This document shows, in pieces, positions 20,043-26,517 of a stretch of DNA of 64,000 nucleotides. Position numbers and translations under genes: made by a program. Origin of the DNA: an uncultured Eubacteriales bacterium. GTDB lineage: Bacteria; Bacillota; Clostridia; Christensenellales; Aristaeellaceae. The notes beneath the pieces are model-generated. The model made no database searches and was not told the DNA's origin. It saw nothing but the letters and a program-made list of their open reading frames with translations. The stretch covers positions 151,682-215,681 of the forward strand of contig CADBEB010000002.1 in assembly GCA_902793605.1 (NCBI GenBank), given 5' to 3'. How positions within the stretch are numbered: position 1 is the first letter of the stretch; each line of letters begins with the position of its first letter.

Positions 20043-20951
20043 ATGTTCAGAAAGATGAAAAAATTCGTGACCCTGCTGCTGGCCCTGGCCCTGCTGGCGG
20101 TCTCCCTGCCCGCCCTGGCGGACGGCGGCATCGCGCCGGCGATCACCCAGGCACCGGCGGTGACCCCGGCCCCGGAGACGAGGCAGCTGATGGCGGTGGT
20201 GAAATATACCAACTTCGGGCGGATCAACATGCGGGCCGAGCCGAATGAGTTTTCGGCCCGGATCGGCGTCCTCAGCGGCGGCACCCCGGTGAAGGTGCTC
20301 GAAAAGAGCGCGGCGACCCGGTGGGTCCTCGTCGAAGGGGAAGGGAAGACGGGCTATATGAGCTCCAATTTCCTTGAATTCTACTACGAGGGAGAAACGC
20401 CGCCGATCCCGCTCAAGCCGGAACAACCGGTCGTCGTGACCGCCGCGCCTTCTACGTCCTCTTCCTATTACTATACGGAACCGGTGGCGGTGGCAAGCTG
20501 GCCGGTCACGGAAAACACGCTGGTGTATGTTGATACGGCAAACAGAAAGAGCCTGAACCTGCGGGCCGGCCCTTCCACGAGCTATGCGGCGATCCGTTCC
20601 TACGCGGTCGGCACGGAGGTGCACATCCTGGCCCGCCGGGGCGAGTGGGCCTATGTGCAGGTCGGCAACCGCCTGGGATTCATGATGCTGGAATTCCTTT
20701 CCTATTCCAGGCCGGCTCCCGTTCCCACGGGTACCGTCCTGCCTCCCATCGCCATCGTGACCGTGATGCATCCGTGGGGGAGCTTCGTGTACCTGCGCTC
20801 CAGCCGGACGACGGATACGAACAGGAACATCCTCGCCGAGATCCCCCACGGGACCCAGGTGGAACTCCTGGTCTGGGATTACTGGTACAGCACGATCCGC
20901 TACAACGGCATCACCGGTTATATCGTTACCAGCTACCTGAAATTTGACTGA
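20043..20951 (+). CDS. Secreted protein with three bacterial SH3 domains
   Basis: A 302-residue exported protein. The signal peptide is KKFVTLLLALALLAVSLPALADG. It then has three SH3b repeats separated by Pro/Thr-rich linkers: near VKYTNFGRINMRAEPNEFS, near TANRKSLNLRAGPSTSYAA, and near WGSFVYLRSSRTTDTN. Such domains bind peptidoglycan cross-links or peptides, so it probably stays at the cell wall. No catalytic domain is present. ATG 20043 is chosen because AAAAAGG lies about nine bases upstream; ATG 20034 abuts that site and ATG 20055 is a further option. Function beyond wall binding is unknown. Confidence 0.8.
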   Translation: MFRKMKKFVTLLLALALLAVSLPALADGGIAPAITQAPAVTPAPETRQLMAVVKYTNFGRINMRAEPNEFSARIGVLSGGTPVKVLEKSAATRWVLVEGEGKTGYMSSNFLEFYYEGETPPIPLKPEQPVVVTAAPSTSSSYYYTEPVAVASWPVTENTLVYVDTANRKSLNLRAGPSTSYAAIRSYAVGTEVHILARRGEWAYVQVGNRLGFMMLEFLSYSRPAPVPTGTVLPPIAIVTVMHPWGSFVYLRSSRTTDTNRNILAEIPHGTQVELLVWDYWYSTIRYNGITGYIVTSYLKFD

Positions 20952-20955
20952 GGAG

Positions 20956-21020
20956 ATAGGATTCTCAGAATGACACGGTCGCTGCGGCGGGGAGATCCCC
21001 CGACTATGCTCGGGATGACA
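20956..21020. repeat. Degenerate CAGAATGACA repeats, copy 2
   Basis: ATTCTCAGAATGACACGG and, 35 bases later, GCTCGGGATGACACGG are two remnants of the widespread TTCGCT...CAGGATGACA intergenic repeat, with GGGGAGATCCCCC between them able to pair. It fills the gap between the convergent SH3 and transporter genes. Confidence 0.5.
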
Positions 21021-21023
21021 CGG

Positions 21024-21959
21024 TTATACATAGATCAGCAGGCTCAGCAGCGGGATTGTCACGATGCTGAGCAGCGTGGATAACAAAGCGCAATTGGCGG
21101 CCAGATCCTGGCCGCTGTTGTGCATTTCGGCGAGATTCAGCACGATGCTGGCGCAGGGCGTGGCGGCGAGCATCAGCATGCAGCCCTTGAAGACCGGATC
21201 CAGCGGGAGCGCCAGCACCAGCAGCCAGCAGAAGAGCGGGAAGACCAGGAGCTTGCCGGCGGAGATCAGCCAGACGATCGGCGTGGTGAACAGTTTCCGG
21301 AAGTTCAGCGTGGCGAGGCGGATGCCCAGGATCAGCATGCACAGCGGGGTGGACATGTTTCCGACCGTGCGCATCCCGGACTGCAGCATCTCCGGCAGCC
21401 AGGCCTTCGCGTTCAGGAGGTACAGGAGGAAACCGACGGCGGCCGAGACCAGGGAAGGATTGAGGAGGGCGGCCTTCAGGGACATGTGCTTCCGCTCCCC
21501 GGTCAGGTGGAAGACGCAGACCGTCCACGCGACGATATTCAGCGAAATATTGAACATGCAGGAATAGACGCCGGCTTCCGCTGCCTCCGGGAACAGGGCC
21601 CGGACCACCGGCAGGCCAAAGAAACCGACGTTGCCCATGACTGAAGCCACGGAGAACATCCGCATGCCGAAATCCTGCTTTTTCCTGCGGCAGAGGAAGC
21701 GGAGGATCAGCATCATCGCGATCTCCGCGGCCAGGGAGATCAGGATGAACAGACCCATCTTTCCGGGCAGATCCGGGGAAAGATCCGGCCGGATCAGCGC
21801 GTCGATAAACATGCACGGGCTGCAGACATAGAGGAGAAGGACGCTGGTGGTGCTCAGGTGCGCCGGGCGGACCTTTTTCAGTTTGCACAGCACAAAACCG
21901 GGCAGCATATACAGCAAGGCAAGCAGCACATTGCTGAACGTGACTGAAAAGCTGGTCAT
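21024..21959 (-). CDS. AEC-family transporter
   Basis: A 311-residue membrane protein of the auxin efflux carrier/malate permease family, with ten predicted helices. The family motifs VMGNVGFFGLPVVRALF (about residues 105-121) and the C-terminal ATPCASIVLNLAEMHNSGQDLAANCALLSTLLSI are present. Bacterial members move organic acids or amino acid derivatives; this one's substrate is unknown. ATG 21959 follows GGGAGGG with seven bases between, which is better than the upstream start. It stands alone on the minus strand between decayed repeats. Confidence 0.88.
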   Translation of the reverse strand: MTSFSVTFSNVLLALLYMLPGFVLCKLKKVRPAHLSTTSVLLLYVCSPCMFIDALIRPDLSPDLPGKMGLFILISLAAEIAMMLILRFLCRRKKQDFGMRMFSVASVMGNVGFFGLPVVRALFPEAAEAGVYSCMFNISLNIVAWTVCVFHLTGERKHMSLKAALLNPSLVSAAVGFLLYLLNAKAWLPEMLQSGMRTVGNMSTPLCMLILGIRLATLNFRKLFTTPIVWLISAGKLLVFPLFCWLLVLALPLDPVFKGCMLMLAATPCASIVLNLAEMHNSGQDLAANCALLSTLLSIVTIPLLSLLIYV

Positions 21960-22016
21960 CCGGCATCCCTCCCGTTGCATCAGTATACACTGACAGGACA
22001 GGAGGGACAAGGGGAA

Positions 22017-22068
22017 AAGATCCTTCGCTGTGTTCAGGATGACACGGGAGAAGGATCAGGATGATGCG
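22017..22068. repeat. Degenerate TTCGCT...CAGGATGACA repeats, copy 3
   Basis: GATCCTTCGCTGTGTTCAGG and ATGACACGGGAGAAGGATCA are remnants of the same dispersed element seen at 8820 and 20956, upstream of the nrdD control region. The gene-free gap 21960-22261 otherwise holds the NrdR boxes and promoter. Confidence 0.5.
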
Positions 22069-22119
22069 CGGGGAACGTTCGGGACGGCATGAAAGCGCGG
22101 GGCAGCGGAAACGCTGTAA

Positions 22120-22135
22120 CCACAAGATATAGTTT
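22120..22135. promoter_or_regulatory. NrdR box 1
   Basis: CCACAAGATATAGTTT matches the NrdR consensus form ACACAAGATATAGTGT at 14 of 16 positions. A weaker second box begins exactly 32 bp downstream. Confidence 0.7.
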
Positions 22136-22151
22136 AAATTTGTTTTTTCTA

Positions 22152-22167
22152 TTACAACATATTGACT
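22152..22167. promoter_or_regulatory. NrdR box 2, overlapping the -35
   Basis: TTACAACATATTGACT matches ACACAATATATTGTGT at 11 of 16 positions. Its 32-bp offset from box 1 is about three helical turns, the spacing used by NrdR tetramers. It covers the -35 hexamer, so binding would block transcription. Confidence 0.6.
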
Positions 22168-22191
22168 TTTGTCTTTGACCCATGCTATATT
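22162..22191 (+). promoter_or_regulatory. Promoter of nrdD
   Basis: TTGACT (22162-22167), 18-bp spacer, TATATT (22186-22191). The leader to the nrdD start is about 65 bases. Confidence 0.65.
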
Positions 22192-22261
22192 ATCAAGGCA
22201 CGCCGAGGGGGTGGATTGCGCCTTTTCGGACACAAAAAAACAATAACGGGAGCGCGGAAAC

Positions 22262-24673
22262 ATGTATCAGGTTGTCAAAAGAGACGGGAAAGTAACAGAG
22301 TTCGAGATCAGCAAGATCTCCAAGGCGATCACCAAGGCCTTTGAAGCGCTGGAGAAGCAGTATCACCCCAGCGTGATCGACATGCTGGCCCTGCGGGTGA
22401 CCGCGGAATATGAGCCCCTGATCCGGGACGGAAAGATCACGGTCGAGACCATTCAGGACTGCGTCGAAAAGGTGCTGTCCGAGGCCGGCTATTCCGACGT
22501 GGCCAAGGCTTACATCCTCTATCGCAAGCAGAGGGAGAAAGTCCGCAATGTCAATTCCGCGCTGCTGAACTATAAAGACCTGGTGGATAACTATCTGCGC
22601 ATCAACGACTGGCGGGTGAAGGAGAATTCTACCGTTACCTATTCCGTGGGCGGCCTGATCCTGTCCAATTCCGGCGCCATTACAGCCAACTACTGGCTGA
22701 GCGAAATCTACGACAACGAGATCGCCGAAGCGCACCGCAGCGCGGCGATCCATATCCACGACCTGAGCATGCTGACCGGCTACTGCGCAGGCTGGAGCCT
22801 GAAGCAGCTGATCAAGGAAGGCCTCGGCGGCGTGCCCGGCAAGATCACGAGCTCCCCGGCCGGTCACCTGTCCACCCTGTGCAACCAGATGGTGAACTTC
22901 CTGGGCATCATGCAGAACGAGTGGGCCGGCGCCCAGGCGTTCTCCAGCTTCGATACTTACCTGGCGCCCTTTGTCCGCATCGACAACCTGAGCCAGAAGG
23001 AAGTCAAGCAGTGCATCCAGAGCTTCATCTACGGCGTGAACACGCCCAGCCGCTGGGGCACGCAGGCGCCCTTCTCCAACATCACGCTGGACTGGGTCTG
23101 CCCGAAGGACCTGGAGAACCTGCCGGCCATCGTCGGCGGCAAAGAGGTGGACTTTACCTACGGCGAGTGCCAGAAGGAAATGGACATGGTCAACAAAGCC
23201 TTCATCGAGATCATGATCGAAGGCGACGCCAACGGCCGCGGCTTCCAGTACCCGATCCCGACCTATTCCATCACCCGGGACTTTGACTGGTCTGAGACCG
23301 AGAACAACCGCCTGCTGTTCGAAATGACCGCCAAGTACGGCACGCCCTACTTCAGCAACTACATCAACAGCGACATGGAGCCCAGCGACGTGCGCAGCAT
23401 GTGCTGCCGCCTGCGGCTGGACCTGCGCGAGCTGCGTAAAAAGAGCGGCGGCTTCTTCGGCAGCGGCGAATCCACCGGTTCCATCGGCGTCGTGACGATC
23501 AACATGCCGCGCCTGGCCTATGAAGCTTCAGACGAGAAGGACTTCTACCGCCAGCTGGACCGTCTGATGGACATCTCGGCCCGCAGCCTGAAGACCAAGC
23601 GCACGGTCATCACCAAGCTCCTCGAGGGCGGTCTCTATCCCTACACCAAGCGGTACCTGGGCACCTTCGCGAACCACTTCAGCACCATCGGCCTGGTGGG
23701 CATGAATGAGGCAGCCCTGAACGCCAACTGGCTGAAGAAGGACCTGACCCATCCGGAAGCCCAGAAGTTCGCGCAGGATGTGCTGAACCACATGCGGGAG
23801 CGCCTGAGCGACTACCAGGAGCAGTACGGCGACCTGTACAACCTGGAGGCGACCCCGGCCGAGAGCACGACCTACCGCTTCGCCAAGCACGACAAGGAGC
23901 AGTATCCGGACATCGTGACCGCGAACATGAACGGCACGCCCTACTATACCAATTCCAGCCACCTGCCCGTGGGCTACAGCGAGGATATCTTCTCCGCCCT
24001 GGACGTGCAGGACGAGCTGCAGACCCTCTACACCTCCGGCACTGTGTTCCACGCCTTCCTGGGCGAAAAGCTGCCGGACTGGAAGGCAGCGGCGAACCTG
24101 GTCCGCAAGATCGCGGAGAACTACAAGTTGCCCTACTACACCATGAGCCCCACCTACTCGGTCTGCAAGGATCACGGCTATCTGACCGGCGAGCAGTACA
24201 CCTGCCCGCACTGCGGCGCGAAGACCGAGGTCTACAGCCGGATCACCGGCTACTACCGCCCGGTGCAGAACTGGAACGACGGCAAGGCCCAGGAATTCCG
24301 TGACCGTAAGGTTTACGACATCGGCCACAGCCGCCTGACCCATTCCGGTCCCGTGATGGTTGCCCCGCAGGAGCCCGCGAAAGCGGAAGAACCTGCCGCG
24401 CAGCCGGAGAAGGAAGAGAAGGCCTGCAGCGCCCGCGCGCTCCTCTTTGTCAGCGCGACCTGCCCGAACTGCAAGCTGGCGATCAGCATGCTGGAGAAGG
24501 CCGGCTTCCTGTTCAAGAAGGTGCTGGCGACGGAGAACGTGGAGCTGACCAACCAGTATGGCGTCAAGCAGGCGCCTACGCTGGTGGTGCTCGGGCCGGC
24601 GAACGGCGAGTTCACCAAGTATAAGGGAGTTTCCGAGATCAAAGGCATGCTGACGGCCCGCCAGGTCGGCTGA
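22262..24673 (+). CDS. nrdD: Anaerobic ribonucleoside-triphosphate reductase with C-terminal redoxin domain
   Basis: An 803-residue class III enzyme making dNTPs without oxygen. Residues 1-90 are an ATP cone (VVKRDGKVTEFEISKI) for allosteric control. The catalytic barrel follows; a zinc site near C635, C648 and C651 (CPHCG) precedes the glycyl radical site RITGYYRP with G663. After a Pro/Ala/Glu-rich linker (about 690-715), residues 720-803 form a glutaredoxin/NrdH-like domain with redox motif C734-P-N-C737 and cis-proline motif QAPTLVV. Most NrdD proteins use formate and lack this tail. The tail plus the neighbouring thioredoxin reductase suggest a thiol-driven enzyme. NrdG, the activase, is not in the window. 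Two NrdR boxes lie upstream. Confidence 0.95.
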   Translation: MYQVVKRDGKVTEFEISKISKAITKAFEALEKQYHPSVIDMLALRVTAEYEPLIRDGKITVETIQDCVEKVLSEAGYSDVAKAYILYRKQREKVRNVNSALLNYKDLVDNYLRINDWRVKENSTVTYSVGGLILSNSGAITANYWLSEIYDNEIAEAHRSAAIHIHDLSMLTGYCAGWSLKQLIKEGLGGVPGKITSSPAGHLSTLCNQMVNFLGIMQNEWAGAQAFSSFDTYLAPFVRIDNLSQKEVKQCIQSFIYGVNTPSRWGTQAPFSNITLDWVCPKDLENLPAIVGGKEVDFTYGECQKEMDMVNKAFIEIMIEGDANGRGFQYPIPTYSITRDFDWSETENNRLLFEMTAKYGTPYFSNYINSDMEPSDVRSMCCRLRLDLRELRKKSGGFFGSGESTGSIGVVTINMPRLAYEASDEKDFYRQLDRLMDISARSLKTKRTVITKLLEGGLYPYTKRYLGTFANHFSTIGLVGMNEAALNANWLKKDLTHPEAQKFAQDVLNHMRERLSDYQEQYGDLYNLEATPAESTTYRFAKHDKEQYPDIVTANMNGTPYYTNSSHLPVGYSEDIFSALDVQDELQTLYTSGTVFHAFLGEKLPDWKAAANLVRKIAENYKLPYYTMSPTYSVCKDHGYLTGEQYTCPHCGAKTEVYSRITGYYRPVQNWNDGKAQEFRDRKVYDIGHSRLTHSGPVMVAPQEPAKAEEPAAQPEKEEKACSARALLFVSATCPNCKLAISMLEKAGFLFKKVLATENVELTNQYGVKQAPTLVVLGPANGEFTKYKGVSEIKGMLTARQVG

Positions 24674-24692
24674 GACAGCGCATTCAATTCCG

Positions 24693-24717
24693 GGGACGCA
24701 GCTGCGTCCCTTTTTTT
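24693..24717 (+). terminator. Terminator between nrdD and the reductase gene
   Basis: GGGACGCAGCTGCGTCCC (24693-24710) is a perfect 18-bp palindrome followed by TTTTTTT. Only 12 bases separate it from the next start codon, so the reductase is either expressed by read-through or from a promoter inside nrdD. Confidence 0.85.
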
Positions 24718-24729
24718 CGGAGGAAGGAT

Positions 24730-25653
24730 ATGACGGATATCATCATCGTCGGCGGCGGCCCGGCAGGTATGACGGCTGCCCTGTACGCCCAGCGGAACGG
24801 CAAAACGGCGCTTGTGCTGGAAAAGCACGGCTTCGGCGGTCAGATCACCTACAGTCCCAAGGTGGAGAACTGGCCCGGCACGGCCCAGATGAGCGGGAAC
24901 GAATACGCGGAGGCCCTGCTGGACCAGATCATGAACCAGGGCGCCGAGGTGGACCTGGCCGAGGTCACGAAGATCGAGGACCACGGGGACTGCAAGCGCG
25001 TTTATACGGACGACGGGCAGGTGCGGGACGCGAAGGCCGTGGTGATCGCCACGGGTGTGAAGCACCGGATGCTCGGCCTGCCGGGGGAGAATGAACTGGT
25101 GGGCGAGGGGATCAGCTTCTGCGCCGTGTGCGACGGGGATTTCTATTCCGGGAAGACCGTGTGCGTGGCCGGCGGCGGCAATTCCGCCCTGCAGGAGGCG
25201 ATCCTGCTGGCCGGGAAATGCGAAAAGGTGATCATGCTGCAGGATCTGCCGGAATTCACCGGGGAGAAAAAGCTGCAGGACATCCTCTTTGCCCGGCCCA
25301 ATGTGGAGAAGCATACCGGCGTGAAGATCACGGCGCTGAACGCTGAGGAGGGCCTCCTTCGCAGCGTGACCGTGGAGCCGCGGGAGGGCGGCGAACCCCG
25401 GAACGTGGCCTGCGACGGCCTGTTTGTGGCGATCGGCCTGATTCCGGAGAACGAGGCCTTCGCGGAGCTGGCGGACCTGAATGCCTGGGGATATTTCGAC
25501 AGCGATGAGAACTGCATCACCCGGACGCCGGGGATCTATGCGGCCGGCGACTGCCGGAGCAAGAAGGTGCGGCAGCTGACGACCGCCGTGGCGGACGGGG
25601 CAGCGGCTGCGCTGGCGGCCTGCAGATATATTGATGCTTGTGTAACGGAATAA
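24730..25653 (+). CDS. Thioredoxin reductase-like flavoprotein
   Basis: A 307-residue FAD/NAD(P)H enzyme. The FAD fold begins IIIVGGGPAGMTAALYA; the redox disulfide is CAVCDG (about residues 134-139); the NADPH fold is VAGGGNSALQEA; the C-terminal FAD motif is TPGIYAAGDCRSK. All parts of an active low-molecular-weight thioredoxin reductase are present. It follows nrdD and its partner is likely the NrdD redoxin tail or a separate thioredoxin (inference). It has a GGAGGAAGG binding site right after the terminator. The gene symbol trxB would be reasonable, but its true partner is not shown. Confidence 0.93.
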   Translation: MTDIIIVGGGPAGMTAALYAQRNGKTALVLEKHGFGGQITYSPKVENWPGTAQMSGNEYAEALLDQIMNQGAEVDLAEVTKIEDHGDCKRVYTDDGQVRDAKAVVIATGVKHRMLGLPGENELVGEGISFCAVCDGDFYSGKTVCVAGGGNSALQEAILLAGKCEKVIMLQDLPEFTGEKKLQDILFARPNVEKHTGVKITALNAEEGLLRSVTVEPREGGEPRNVACDGLFVAIGLIPENEAFAELADLNAWGYFDSDENCITRTPGIYAAGDCRSKKVRQLTTAVADGAAAALAACRYIDACVTE

Positions 25654-25655
25654 AA

Positions 25656-25686
25656 AACGCGGACTCCTTTTTCAGGAGTCCGCGTT
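25656..25686 (-). terminator. Terminator of hsp20, between convergent genes
   Basis: AACGCGGACTCCT (25656-25668) pairs with AGGAGTCCGCGTT (25674-25686). Only the minus strand has a T run after the stem (TTTTTTATTCC), so it terminates hsp20; for the plus strand it can only protect the 3' end. Confidence 0.85.
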
Positions 25687-25701
25687 GGACTGTGGATCGG
25701 G

Positions 25702-26154
25702 TTATCCGATCAGGATCTGTTTCTTTTCGGGAACCTTGCGGGCTTCCTTTTTGGGCAGATCGACCCGGAGGACGCCGTCCTCATACTTCGCGTGGATGTC
25801 TTCCTCGGTGAGGCTGTCGCCCACGTAGAAGCTGCGCTGCATGGTGCCGGCATAGCGCTCCTGGCGGAGCAGTTTACCTTCCTTCTCTTCCTTATTCTCC
25901 AGATTCTTCTCCGTGGAGATGGTCAGGTAGCCGTTCTGCAGCTCGAGGTGGATCTCTTCCTTCTTGAAGCCGGGCAGGTCGACCGCCAGTTCATAGCCGT
26001 CAGCGGTTTCCTTCACGTCGGTCTTCATCATCCGGGCAGCGTTCTTGCCGTAGAGCATCCGCTCCGGTCGGGCCATGCCGCGGAAGAAATCACGGTCAAA
26101 ATCATCAAACAGGTCCATCATATTCTCACCGAAAACAGCAGGCAGGAAACTCAT
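25702..26154 (-). CDS. Hsp20-family small heat-shock protein
   Basis: A 150-residue chaperone that holds unfolding proteins. The alpha-crystallin domain spans about residues 40-140: TADGYELAVDLPGFKKEEIHLE, then YAGTMQRSFYVGDSL, and the closing YEDGVLRVDLPKKEA. The C-terminal KQILIG contains the I-x-I/V-type anchor that links dimers into oligomers. ATG 26154 is chosen because GGAGGG stands seven bases upstream; a longer frame exists but would lack a binding site. It is controlled by a perfect CtsR operator overlapping its promoter. Confidence 0.94.
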   Translation of the reverse strand: MSFLPAVFGENMMDLFDDFDRDFFRGMARPERMLYGKNAARMMKTDVKETADGYELAVDLPGFKKEEIHLELQNGYLTISTEKNLENKEEKEGKLLRQERYAGTMQRSFYVGDSLTEEDIHAKYEDGVLRVDLPKKEARKVPEKKQILIG

Positions 26155-26250
26155 ACAAAACCCTCCATTCATCCGGTTCCAGCTTCCGGCCGGTCCGGGG
26201 AAATTCATACTGTGGTCTTCAGCCACCCCGTTCTCCTGAACGCTGATTAC

Positions 26251-26278
26251 AGTATACTAAATAGTCAAAGAAAGTCAA
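26251..26278 (-). promoter_or_regulatory. Promoter of hsp20
   Basis: Minus strand TTGACT (plus 26273-26278), 16-bp spacer, TATACT (plus 26251-26256). The -35 lies inside the right half of the CtsR operator. Confidence 0.75.
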
Positions 26279-26279
26279 A
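26263..26279 (+). promoter_or_regulatory. CtsR operator
   Basis: AGTCAAAGAAAGTCAAA fits the CtsR heptad repeat RGTCAAANANRGTCAAA at every fixed position. A further GGTCAAA half-site lies at 26289-26295. CtsR represses heat-shock genes at normal temperature, so hsp20 should be induced by heat. The gap 26155-26517 holds this region and the promoter of the kinase gene. Confidence 0.88.
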
Positions 26280-26427
26280 GTAATAAAAGGTCAAAAAACG
26301 GCGGGATTATGTGAAAATCTGGGAGAAACCCGTTTTTTCTCCGAAAATCGAAAAGAATCGTGGATTTTTGAAATGGAAGAGATGCCGGGTTTATCGACGG
26401 AGAAGGTTTCCTGCTCTGCCGGCGGCG

Positions 26428-26456
26428 TGGACAAATCCGGCCGCGCATGGTAAAAT
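26428..26456 (+). promoter_or_regulatory. Promoter of the phosphorelay operon
   Basis: TGGACA (26428-26433), 17-bp spacer, TAAAAT (26451-26456), 62 bp upstream of the first kinase gene. Confidence 0.65.
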
Positions 26457-26517
26457 CAGAAACCGAAAGACAATCTGAAACAATGATTTCCCGGCCCGCA
26501 GACAAGCAGGAGGAAAT

